Notes: a model not told the origin generated them from the letters alone. Positions 14,800 to 22,002 are shown, numbered from the stretch's first letter. The stretch is DNA of 23,035 bases from Gammaproteobacteria bacterium RIFCSPHIGHO2_12_FULL_37_34 (GCA_001801495.1 MGXW01000058.1:1-23035), one strand, 5' to 3'. Numbers and translations are program-made.

Positions 14800-15521
14800 A
14801 AGCTATTATTTTAGCGGCTGGTCGCGGTAGCCGCATGAATATGCTTACAATAAATAAGCCAAAATGCATGATTAAGCTTAAGAATAAGCCTTTACTTCAT
14901 TATCAAATTGAAGCATTGCAATCCGCAGGGATAAAAGATATTGGCATTGTATGTGGCTACAAAAAAGAAAAAATTACTCATCATGCTATTACCAAAAAAT
15001 TTGAGAATACAATGTGGGAAAGCTCAAATATGGTTCGCTCATTAATGTCCGCAACCGCATGGTTGGAGCACGATACGTGTATTATAAGTTACAGTGATAT
15101 TTTTTATGACACTCATGCCGTTAATCTACTGATTGCTGCTGATGCGGCTATTACTATTACTTATGATAGTAATTTTAAAAAATTGTGGTCCTTACGATTT
15201 GACCAACCATTATCGGATTTAGAAACGTTTCAAATTAATTCCGCTTCTGTTTTAACTGATATTGGAAATCGAGCTAAATCTTGGGAGGAAGTTCAAGGTC
15301 AATATATGGGTTTGCTAAAGTTTAATCCTAGAGGTTGGCGAATAGCAATCTCTGCGCTAAACTCATTTGATGAACAGCAAGTCAATTGTCTTGATCTGAC
15401 TGGGTTACTAAAACATCTCGTTCATTCTCATGAAAAAATTCAAGCGATTCCTTTTTCTGGTATATGGGGAGAGGTGGATCATCCAAGTGATTTGGCGTTG
15501 TATGAAACCTGGAATTGGTGA
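14796..15521 (+). CDS. CTP:phosphoglutamine cytidylyltransferase (Cj1416 type)
   Basis: A 241-residue sugar-nucleotidyltransferase-fold enzyme: MKAIILAAGRGSRM with the following PKCMIKL is the nucleotide-binding signature, and YSDIFYD carries the metal-binding Asp. The central stretch (SSNMVRSLMSA, then ITITYDSNFKKLW, and GQYMGLLKFNP) resembles phosphocholine/phosphoglutamine cytidylyltransferases rather than hexose-1-phosphate enzymes. In C. jejuni the equivalent Cj1416 joins L-glutamine phosphate and CTP to give gamma-glutamyl-CDP-amidate plus pyrophosphate. The start at 14796 overlaps the previous TGA as ATGA. The last 140 bases overlap, on the opposite strand, the 3' end of the Rieske gene. 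It is the last gene of the plus-strand operon. Confidence 0.85.
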   Translation: MKAIILAAGRGSRMNMLTINKPKCMIKLKNKPLLHYQIEALQSAGIKDIGIVCGYKKEKITHHAITKKFENTMWESSNMVRSLMSATAWLEHDTCIISYSDIFYDTHAVNLLIAADAAITITYDSNFKKLWSLRFDQPLSDLETFQINSASVLTDIGNRAKSWEEVQGQYMGLLKFNPRGWRIAISALNSFDEQQVNCLDLTGLLKHLVHSHEKIQAIPFSGIWGEVDHPSDLALYETWNW

Positions 15522-16386
15522 CCTCTATTTTTTGATCAGTCAATCGATACTCAAAACCATAGCGTGCTGCTCGCGGCTCCTGCATTGAAAGGCGTACCGC
15601 TGTAAATTTTAAACCATGCCACGGACATTGAATTTGATGATGATCGCAGGTTTTTCCTTTGGAAAGATCGCCTCCTTCATGAGGACAAACCGCTGGCCAA
15701 ATTAAATATTCATTATCTTGTTTCTTGATGAGGAAGCTATGTTGGCCTACGCTAAATTTAGTAAGCTGGTTTGATTGTAAATCTTTAATATCTATAAGTG
15801 TAGGCGAAAGAGCGGGATAAATGGTATTACAACCTATAGTATTAGAGGTGAGATAATCAACAGGATCAGAAGCAAACGTGTATCCTTTATTACGTAATTC
15901 GTAACGCCGAGCACGAATTTGATGATCTTCTTTTTGTAGTCGAGTATTCAATTTATAAAATTTTTTGCTTAATGGCTTATGCAAAAATTTCAACCATTTG
16001 TGAGAGGTAATGAACCATTCAATTTTCAAGTGAACTACTTTATCAACTTCTTCCATAGAAATAACTAAATGCACCACAATCAGCCCCGCAATCGTCATGA
16101 TTTGATAGTATAGACCAGGTTTAATACGTATATCACTGATAGTGATAAATAACGGGATACGCTGCCAACGCGTTAACGAAACTGCGAAATCTTTACCCAC
16201 AGCTATTCTAAGAGATGCTTCATATGTTTGATGGATGTAGGGTCTATGAAGTTGATCCATATGATTCCACTCCATGTCAGGTAATAAATTTGGCACATCA
16301 ATTTCGAAACTGTCTTTGGTGACAGCAAGATGAGGTGAAAATGTTTGGTAAGCTTTTTCAAGAGTTTCTGGTTTGATATGCTTCAT
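15382..16386 (-). CDS. SRPBCC-Rieske [2Fe-2S] protein, possible oxygenase; aberrant C-terminus
   Basis: A 334-residue protein. Residues 180-288 form a Rieske domain with the cluster ligands C234-x-H236 (CPHEGG) and C254-x2-H257 (CPWHG), 17 residues apart. Residues about 35-170 (MEWNHMDQLHRPYIHQTY onward) look like a START/SRPBCC domain, so the order is the reverse of classical ring-hydroxylating oxygenase alpha subunits. The last 45 residues (about 290-334) are encoded entirely antisense to the cytidylyltransferase gene and look unstructured, as if the native stop codon had been lost. It may hydroxylate or desaturate a sugar or lipid with an external reductase; no substrate can be named. It overlaps the upstream GT2 gene by 29 bases. 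Confidence 0.75.
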   Translation of the reverse strand: MKHIKPETLEKAYQTFSPHLAVTKDSFEIDVPNLLPDMEWNHMDQLHRPYIHQTYEASLRIAVGKDFAVSLTRWQRIPLFITISDIRIKPGLYYQIMTIAGLIVVHLVISMEEVDKVVHLKIEWFITSHKWLKFLHKPLSKKFYKLNTRLQKEDHQIRARRYELRNKGYTFASDPVDYLTSNTIGCNTIYPALSPTLIDIKDLQSNQLTKFSVGQHSFLIKKQDNEYLIWPAVCPHEGGDLSKGKTCDHHQIQCPWHGLKFTAVRLSMQEPRAARYGFEYRLTDQKIEVTNSRFHTTPNHLDDPPLPIYQKKESLEFFHENERDVLVTQSDQDN

Positions 16387-17083
16387 GATTTCCGAACCAT
16401 TTAAATAGATACATTTTTATAATCATTAGTACAATGCATAAACCATTATATATCACATGCATTTTACTTACTCCACCAATACGTTTGGGCTCATCACCAG
16501 CAATTTCATACACGCTTAATTTTCTTACTGCAGCAACAGCTGATACTAAAGGTTCAAAGACTGGACCATATAGTATTCGATTAAATTCAGGATACTTGAC
16601 AATTTTTACATTAAAGCCACGATAGATGGTAAGCACATCGGTGACAGAGATATTACCTAACCAGCGGATGATACGAGTAAATATAAAATTACCAAAAGCA
16701 GTGACTAAACTATCATCGTATGATTTGGCTGGAGGTAGATAACGCGATACAACCACCAGGTCATAACCTTCGCGCAGTTTTTGTACTATTTCAGGTAATT
16801 GTTCGATCATGCAATTACCATCCAAACTAAACTCAATGACGCAATCTGTTTTTAGTATTGAAACCGCATCCATGACTGCTGCACCTAATCCTTTGCGAAG
16901 CTGAGTCATAATTCGAATATTATGATTAATCGCGTATTCAACTGTTCCATCAGTTGAGCCACCATCAACAATTAAAACATCGTCAAACAATGATTGGTCG
17001 ATAGTAGGAAAAATAGTTTTAAGACCCGTTACTTCATTTAAAGTAGGCAATAATAACGTAATAGTTTTTGGTTTGTTCGACAT
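16358..17083 (-). CDS. Glycosyltransferase family 2 (DPM1-like)
   Basis: A 241-residue GT-A fold glycosyltransferase. LLPTLNEV near the start and the nucleotide-binding VDGGSTDGT at 39-47 are typical of the dolichyl/polyprenyl-phosphate sugar transferase branch. In place of the usual DxD, residues 85-90 read FSLDGN; I believe this variant is normal for a GT2 subfamily rather than a lesion. A hydrophobic helix near 215-233 probably anchors the C-terminus in the membrane. It likely charges a polyprenyl phosphate with a sugar or extends a lipid-linked glycan. The ribosome binding site AAGGA lies in the last codons of the flippase-like gene, three bases before it, so the two are coupled. Confidence 0.85.
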   Translation of the reverse strand: MSNKPKTITLLLPTLNEVTGLKTIFPTIDQSLFDDVLIVDGGSTDGTVEYAINHNIRIMTQLRKGLGAAVMDAVSILKTDCVIEFSLDGNCMIEQLPEIVQKLREGYDLVVVSRYLPPAKSYDDSLVTAFGNFIFTRIIRWLGNISVTDVLTIYRGFNVKIVKYPEFNRILYGPVFEPLVSAVAAVRKLSVYEIAGDEPKRIGGVSKMHVIYNGLCIVLMIIKMYLFKWFGNHEAYQTRNS

Positions 17084-17086
17084 TAT

Positions 17087-18067
17087 TTAATTCCTTTTGA
17101 ATCCAAAAGCATGACGCACGGTGGATTCGAATATACCGGGTAAGTAGACTAAAACACCAATGATGCGGTAAGCAAGAAAAATAGTGGCATAAGCAGCTGG
17201 GATGGAGGGGTTTAAGAGCAAAATAGTGTTTGAAAATGCTGCTTCGCCGATTCCTAAGCCGCCAGGAGCAGTAGGAATCAAATTGGCGAGTTGAGTGACA
17301 CCGATTGCTATTAAGTAGTCAAGAGGATGAATCGGTGGAAAATCCATCATTTTTGCAATGAGAATAATGGTTATTGTCATGCATAACTGAATTAAAATAG
17401 AAAATGATAAGCACTCTAGTATGATAAATTTGGCATTTCGATAAGCACGAATCGCTTCTAAAAAAGTAACGACGCTTGTGGCCCATGATTTATTGGGAAA
17501 GTTCACATTTAACCAAGTGGTGATACCAATTTTTTTTGGTAGCAATATTGATAACAGAAAGATTGATAATCCTGCCATACAAAAAATAGCGCAGAAAAGT
17601 AAAATATAAAATAAATTTTCATCTTGATTAAATAAACGAAGTTGAAAGATAGCGATGATACAAATGATGGTAAAAATACCCATTAACCCAATCATACGAT
17701 CAAACATAACCGATAACACCACTTTACTTTTTTGTTGAGGTGCTATTTTAAATAAAAAATAAGTACGAATGATATCGCCGCCTATGTTACCTGGTAGCAC
17801 GTTATTAAAACCAGTGCTGATATAGGTAATCCAACTTGTTTTCAGCCATCCTAATACAATATTTTGCGCAGAATTTAATTTATGCCAGCGCCAAGCATTG
17901 ATGCCGACCATTATTAAAAATAATATGAAAATTGCTAGTAACAAAATGGGATGATGAATTAAGTTAATTAACAAGCTAAATTGCAATAAAGAAGCGTGAA
18001 TTAATAACCAAATGCTAAGTAAGGCAACGAGCATTTTGAATGCTAATTTAAAATTGATTTTGTTCAT
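17087..18067 (-). CDS. UPF0104 / lysylphosphatidylglycerol synthase transmembrane domain protein (flippase-like)
   Basis: A 326-residue integral membrane protein with about eight hydrophobic helices. The family signatures are WRWHKLN near residue 60, the conserved NNVLPGNIGGDIIR after the second helix group, and the C-terminal PTAPGGLGIGEAAF motif. These belong to the LPG_synthase_TM / UPF0104 family, whose members include the flippase part of MprF and archaeal AglD-type proteins. Next to a DPM1-like GT2 it is a good candidate for moving a lipid-linked sugar across the inner membrane, but the activity is inferred. It lies 20 bases after the GT-like gene and three before the GT2 gene on the same strand. 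Confidence 0.85.
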   Translation of the reverse strand: MNKINFKLAFKMLVALLSIWLLIHASLLQFSLLINLIHHPILLLAIFILFLIMVGINAWRWHKLNSAQNIVLGWLKTSWITYISTGFNNVLPGNIGGDIIRTYFLFKIAPQQKSKVVLSVMFDRMIGLMGIFTIICIIAIFQLRLFNQDENLFYILLFCAIFCMAGLSIFLLSILLPKKIGITTWLNVNFPNKSWATSVVTFLEAIRAYRNAKFIILECLSFSILIQLCMTITIILIAKMMDFPPIHPLDYLIAIGVTQLANLIPTAPGGLGIGEAAFSNTILLLNPSIPAAYATIFLAYRIIGVLVYLPGIFESTVRHAFGFKRN

Positions 18068-18087
18068 ATTTCTTTTAAAGAGCCTTT

Positions 18088-19302
18088 TTAAGGTTCGGAA
18101 TTAAATTGATAATCCGTTGCTCCTTCACGTGTTTTATACATTTTTTTATTTAATCGATAACGTGCTAGAGCTTTTCGTGCGCGACGTTCGATTAATCTCA
18201 CATATAAATTGGGTAGTAATAATTTACGCTCACATTTTCTCAGCAAGCGATGCGAGTTTGAATGTTCTTCGATATTAAAAAATGATTCATAATGAATACG
18301 ACATATTCTAAAAAAGCGCGAAGGTGCTAATAATGTTAGATTGGTGCCCCGTCTTAATTTGACATAAAAATAACCAAGAAAACGTCGAAAACGCCAAATT
18401 TTATAACCGGTAACTAATTGAATTCTGAATTTAGGAAGGTGATAAGACCAAATTTCCTGATAAGTTTTTTCATCTTGATCAATCAGTGAAAGCATTTTTG
18501 TTTTGGGGTTGTCACGAATAATGTAATGAGCGATTTTACATTCATGAGCATAGATATGTGCATTTAAGTGTTGTGCCAGTCGGTAAAAGTTTTCTTGAGC
18601 GCTATGGGTGCTGTGTTGTTTCCAACCTTTTCTAATGCGAATGACACGCAAATCCCTTGATTTGCGACTTTGTGAACCTTGTCCTGCTTCTTGACCAGCT
18701 ACTTCAATGCCAAAAACAGGAATAGAGCGCCAAATACCAAATTCATGAAATTTGTTTTTACATAGAGCCAAATAAAAATCAACACATTGATGCCAAGAAT
18801 CGGGTCCCCAAAATTCTCCCCATCCGCCAGTTAATTCTAACCATTTTCTAGTGGTAACCGCATAATTATCTGGGCAAGGCAAACATTCATAGAGATCTAA
18901 ATAATTTTTTAATTGAAAAATAGATAATTTCAGGCGAAAAATATCATCAGGATAGAAGCGAATATAATTTTTTAAAATAGCATCCCATCCTGTTGTTCGT
19001 AGACGGATTTCATCTGTTAATAACCAACAAAAATAACTGTCAGGATGAGTGATTTTTAATAATTTGTTATAACCAACCTGTAATGAGTAATAGCCATCTA
19101 ATTTAGGAGTGGCAAGATATTTGATGGTAAGTGATGTAGATTTTTTGTAATTTTCGAGTACCTCTGTAAGGGTTTGGTCGCCTTCATCAATTTTAATTAA
19201 AACCTCAAACGAACGGGGATCACTTGCTGTTTCAACAAGGTTATCAAGAAATTTGATAATATTATGTGGTCGGCATGTGGCTAAAAAAATAGATAAAAAC
19301 AT
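18088..19302 (-). CDS. Putative GT-A type glycosyltransferase
   Basis: A 404-residue protein. The N-terminus (MFLSIFLATCRPHNI, then SFEVLIKIDEGDQT with D39-E-G-D42) has the beta-alpha pattern of GT-A glycosyltransferases, and LLTDEI near 94-99 is placed where the DxD-like metal motif normally lies. GGWGEFWGPDSWHQCVDFYLAL (about 174-195) may form the acceptor site. The last 130 residues are very basic with many Arg and Lys, possibly membrane- or nucleic-acid-facing, and I recognise no domain there. The assignment to glycosyltransferases is moderate. AGGAG lies upstream with a rather long 12-base spacing and overlaps the SDR relic. Confidence 0.6.
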   Translation of the reverse strand: MFLSIFLATCRPHNIIKFLDNLVETASDPRSFEVLIKIDEGDQTLTEVLENYKKSTSLTIKYLATPKLDGYYSLQVGYNKLLKITHPDSYFCWLLTDEIRLRTTGWDAILKNYIRFYPDDIFRLKLSIFQLKNYLDLYECLPCPDNYAVTTRKWLELTGGWGEFWGPDSWHQCVDFYLALCKNKFHEFGIWRSIPVFGIEVAGQEAGQGSQSRKSRDLRVIRIRKGWKQHSTHSAQENFYRLAQHLNAHIYAHECKIAHYIIRDNPKTKMLSLIDQDEKTYQEIWSYHLPKFRIQLVTGYKIWRFRRFLGYFYVKLRRGTNLTLLAPSRFFRICRIHYESFFNIEEHSNSHRLLRKCERKLLLPNLYVRLIERRARKALARYRLNKKMYKTREGATDYQFNSEP

Positions 19303-19306
19303 TTTA

Positions 19307-19381
19307 TTATCGCGCTCCTGTTACTGGAATAATAGTGCCAATCCCGCGACTTGCACCTGTGATGATAGCAACTTTTTTCAT
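19307..19381 (-). pseudogene. Relic of a short-chain dehydrogenase gene (24 codons)
   Basis: Minus-strand codons from the ATG at 19381 read MKKVAIITGASRGIG and then TIIPVTGAR before a TAA at 19309-19307. The first 15 residues are the unmistakable start of an SDR, including the TGxxxGIG cofactor loop, joined directly to an unrelated-looking tail. There is no ribosome binding site. It looks like what remains after an internal deletion of a full SDR gene; the ATG of the glycosyltransferase-like gene follows four bases after its stop. Translation as a short peptide is possible but unlikely to matter. Confidence 0.6.
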
Positions 19382-19412
19382 GGTATAGTAGGTAAGTGGA
19401 TCAAATCCCTTT

Positions 19413-20249
19413 TTAATATATTTCAATGTCTTTTAAATGCGCTTCGGCTTTTTTTAACGCATCTTCTGGAAAATGATTTGGATAATGAATAGGCATACCT
19501 TTTAATGAAATCTTTTGCCATGAATCATTATATTTTTGCATTGCCCAAAATCCTCCCCAGGAAGAAACATTTCCTAGTAATTCATTCACTGCTAATGTTA
19601 CACCAGGATGATAATTTCGTTTTGTTTTAGGATCAGGAATAAAATCTTGATCAGCATGTTTAAGTGCGTATTCATGATCTACTTGTGATAATTGCAAATT
19701 TAAATCATCACCGCACAGTATCCCCTTGTTTTTTATTAAAGGGAATGAACAGCGTATATCATTTAAAACAGCTTGATAAGTATGGTCGCTATCAATAAAA
19801 ATAATATCAAAATATTTTTCGCGTAATAAGGGCAAAATATTTTCACTTTTTCCTCGAAAATGGTGGCAAGTAATCGTAGATGGTAATGTTCTGATATTAT
19901 GTAAATAAAGTTGATAGGCGATATCTGAACTCAGTGCTAGTTCCATTTGAGTATACACATCTTTTTGATGAGTGGCGCGATTAAAGAAAGGTTGCCAGGC
20001 ATCAATACAAGAAATAGTACCTGTGGCATGATTATAGTCTCTTAAACCTTGAGCCCAAGATAGTGTTGATGCGCCCATCCAGGAACCAACTTCAAGTATA
20101 TTCAAATGATGATTTTTTATTTGTTGATGAATATACCAAACAATAGCGATCATAAATATATGGCGTACGGGCGCACTCAAAATAGCATGATTCACATTTA
20201 GAATGGGTTGGTCACCAGCTATAAATTTTAAAATTGATTGATTATTCAT
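19413..20249 (-). CDS. Class I SAM-dependent methyltransferase (Methyltransf_24-like)
   Basis: A 278-residue methyltransferase. Motif I is LEVGSWMGAST at 52-62, SCIDAW ends strand 2, and FIDSDHTYQAV at 151-161 is the conserved acidic metal-binding region seen in the Methyltransf_24/cephalosporin-hydroxylase-like group. NDIRCSFPLIKNKGILCGDD follows as the usual post-motif. O-methylation of a sugar in the glycan is the likely role. The start at 20249 overlaps the upstream stop as ATGA, with CGGA four bases before it; a frame-open ATG at 20279 lies inside the upstream gene. It is translationally coupled to the oxygenase gene, suggesting that hydroxylation and methylation may act one after another. 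Confidence 0.82.
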   Translation of the reverse strand: MNNQSILKFIAGDQPILNVNHAILSAPVRHIFMIAIVWYIHQQIKNHHLNILEVGSWMGASTLSWAQGLRDYNHATGTISCIDAWQPFFNRATHQKDVYTQMELALSSDIAYQLYLHNIRTLPSTITCHHFRGKSENILPLLREKYFDIIFIDSDHTYQAVLNDIRCSFPLIKNKGILCGDDLNLQLSQVDHEYALKHADQDFIPDPKTKRNYHPGVTLAVNELLGNVSSWGGFWAMQKYNDSWQKISLKGMPIHYPNHFPEDALKKAEAHLKDIEIY

Positions 20250-21136
20250 ATATTGTCCGAGTGTTCTTGATGATAACAATGACCAGGTTCAAAAATAACT
20301 TTTCTTCTGCCCGAACCTTGATATTGAAGGTGCATATTTTCATATTGAGATACAGGTAGAATGCGAATATCGATTGAAATGCGTGTATGAGATGTAAGTG
20401 GTTCTCCAGTATGAATACAGCGAGAATCAAATGCTAGCATTTTTCCATATTCCGTGGTGACTATTTGCGAAAGTGTATCACAATAGTTCGAAAAAGGTTT
20501 ATTATGAATGGCGTTATCAATAAAATCGGCAAAATTATAATCAAATTGTTCAAGTATTTTTTTGGAATGAGCTAATGACATTGTCCTGAAGCCGTGCTTG
20601 TTAAGACATTTTGTTAGTGGAAACCAAATATTCATTTCTTCTGGGGGGTGACCGTAACTTATGTCGCTGTGATAACGTGGATAATGATGATTATTTTTTG
20701 CATTTGGACAGTGGATGCGTAGGGTGGGTGTTGCTTGGAACCAAAATGGCTCTCGAAGAAAATTTTTTCGTAAAAATCTTATAAATTGGTAGTAAATATT
20801 TAAAAAATTTTCATCGGTGTCGTAAAAATACGTACTGATCTTATTCACGCCATCATCAAAATTGTAAGCTTTCATTTCATCAGATAAAAATTCATGCAAT
20901 GTTTCGAGATTATTGAGTGATTCTGTGTGTGGTAAAATTTCTTTTTCGCATAATAATCGAACTAACTCTTCGCGAAAAAGATCTGGGTAGTGTTGAAAAT
21001 CAATTTCTATACTCTCTTGATTAAATAAATTTTGAAAATAACTAGGAGTTGTATAAATATTTTTGACAAGTAATTTTTTTTCTTCCAATAATAAATCATT
21101 AATATTAGTTTTCTTTTTAATGATTGAGAAATGCAT
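20246..21136 (-). CDS. Fe(II)/2-oxoglutarate-type dioxygenase (StrG/PhyH-like)
   Basis: About 296 residues. The facial triad of a non-haem iron oxygenase can be placed as H-x-D in RYHSDISYGHPPEEMN and a distal His in FDSRCIHTGEPL, followed ten residues later by the Arg of SHTRISIDIR, which would bind 2-oxoglutarate. The sequence around PEEMNIWFPLT and ISIDIR resembles streptomycin-biosynthesis StrG-like and phytanoyl-CoA dioxygenase-like proteins. It probably hydroxylates a sugar or a lipid-linked precursor. The start is uncertain: ATGs at 21172 and 21136 are both in frame with no strong ribosome binding site; I use 21136 because the extra 12 residues are unlike the rest. It overlaps the downstream methyltransferase by four bases. 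Confidence 0.7.
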   Translation of the reverse strand: MHFSIIKKKTNINDLLLEEKKLLVKNIYTTPSYFQNLFNQESIEIDFQHYPDLFREELVRLLCEKEILPHTESLNNLETLHEFLSDEMKAYNFDDGVNKISTYFYDTDENFLNIYYQFIRFLRKNFLREPFWFQATPTLRIHCPNAKNNHHYPRYHSDISYGHPPEEMNIWFPLTKCLNKHGFRTMSLAHSKKILEQFDYNFADFIDNAIHNKPFSNYCDTLSQIVTTEYGKMLAFDSRCIHTGEPLTSHTRISIDIRILPVSQYENMHLQYQGSGRRKVIFEPGHCYHQEHSDNI

Positions 21137-21204
21137 TATAACGATTATCCATTTTACCACGATTTTGCGCATGAAGGATCATCAAGAGCTGCTTAATCTT
21201 CGTG

Positions 21205-21957
21205 TCAAAATTCACTCATGCTTATTTCCGATACGCCGCCATCAATCGTAATATCCGCGCCCACAATATACGATGCTTTGGGCGATGCTAAAAAGAAGGC
21301 AAGTTCAGCAATATCACTTGATTGACCAAAGCAACCAATAGGAATTTTCTTTTTTCGTTTTCTCATGTAATTGGCATCTATTTTCTTGATGGAATCAAAA
21401 ATGGGGGTATCGATAAAACCTGGTGAAATGGAATTGACGCGAATATTTCTTGCTATTAAATCGGCAGAAAAAGCACGAGCCAATGTTGTTACCGCAGCTT
21501 TTGCTGATGAATATACGCTATGGCTAGGTAAAATCCAATGACTAGCAATAGATGAGATGAGAATGATTGCTGCGCCATCTTTTAGATACGGTAAAGAGCG
21601 TTGAACGGTAAAAAAGATGCCTTTATAATTTGTATCGACAATATCATCAAAAAAAGCTTCATCAACATCTTGAATGGCTCGTCGAGCTGCTATACCGGCA
21701 TTTGCAATGAGAACATCAATTTTACCGAAAGCGCGTTTTGTTTCTTTAAATAAACGTTCAATATCAGCCATTTTTTTGATATCGCCTTGAACGACAAGAG
21801 CATCTCGCAGCGTTTGTTTGGCTTCATTTAACGTGGTTTGACGACGCCCAAAAATAACTAGTTTAGCTTGTTGTTGATTGAACTTCTCAGCAATTGCTTT
21901 ACCCATACCGCTATTACCACCTGTAATAACGATAACTTTGTTTTTAAAGTCATTCAT
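21205..21957 (-). CDS. Short-chain dehydrogenase/reductase (classical SDR)
   Basis: A complete 250-residue classical SDR: cofactor loop TGGNSGMG at 12-19, NAG at 86-88, catalytic S135/S136, Y149 and K153 (YSSAK), and the C-terminal VGADITIDGG signature. GRR at 37-39 after strand 2 favours NADP(H). It reduces a ketone or oxidises an alcohol; in this cluster a keto-sugar or an oxidised product of the neighbouring oxygenase is plausible, but FabG-like or other metabolic substrates cannot be excluded. The start is preceded by a hairpin (21969-21993) that contains AAGGAGG, 14 bases from the ATG. Confidence 0.9.
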   Translation of the reverse strand: MNDFKNKVIVITGGNSGMGKAIAEKFNQQQAKLVIFGRRQTTLNEAKQTLRDALVVQGDIKKMADIERLFKETKRAFGKIDVLIANAGIAARRAIQDVDEAFFDDIVDTNYKGIFFTVQRSLPYLKDGAAIILISSIASHWILPSHSVYSSAKAAVTTLARAFSADLIARNIRVNSISPGFIDTPIFDSIKKIDANYMRKRKKKIPIGCFGQSSDIAELAFFLASPKASYIVGADITIDGGVSEISMSEF

Positions 21958-21968
21958 GTGGGTTCTGA

Positions 21969-21993
21969 AGCCCTCCTTATAGCAAGAAGGGCT
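21969..21993 (-). promoter_or_regulatory. Stem-loop containing a Shine-Dalgarno-like AAGGAGG upstream of the SDR
   Basis: On the minus strand AGCCCTTCTT and AAGGAGGGCT form a ten-base-pair stem (one G-T pair) with a five-base loop, in the 45-base gap between the small membrane gene and the SDR. The downstream arm holds AAGGAGG, 14 bases before the SDR ATG. It is not followed by a T run, so it is not an ordinary terminator; it might attenuate translation of the SDR or stabilise the upstream mRNA. Confidence 0.4.
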
Positions 21994-22002
21994 GCATCAC
22001 GC

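Noticed and set aside
14796..15521. Annotation as a hexose-1-phosphate nucleotidyltransferase
   Set aside because: The signature GRGSRM and PKCM fits the superfamily in general, but SSNMVRSL, ITITYDSN and GQYMGLLK resemble the small phosphocholine/phosphoglutamine cytidylyltransferases, and the operon context supports this.
15522..15560. Rho-independent terminator after the cytidylyltransferase gene
   Set aside because: A run of six T follows the stop codon, but I could not find a GC-rich stem immediately before it.
19253..19492. Plus-strand open frame across the gap around the SDR relic
   Set aside because: It is antisense to the end of the methyltransferase and the start of the GT-like gene, has no ribosome binding site and shows no recognisable motif, whereas the minus strand shows a clear SDR motif.
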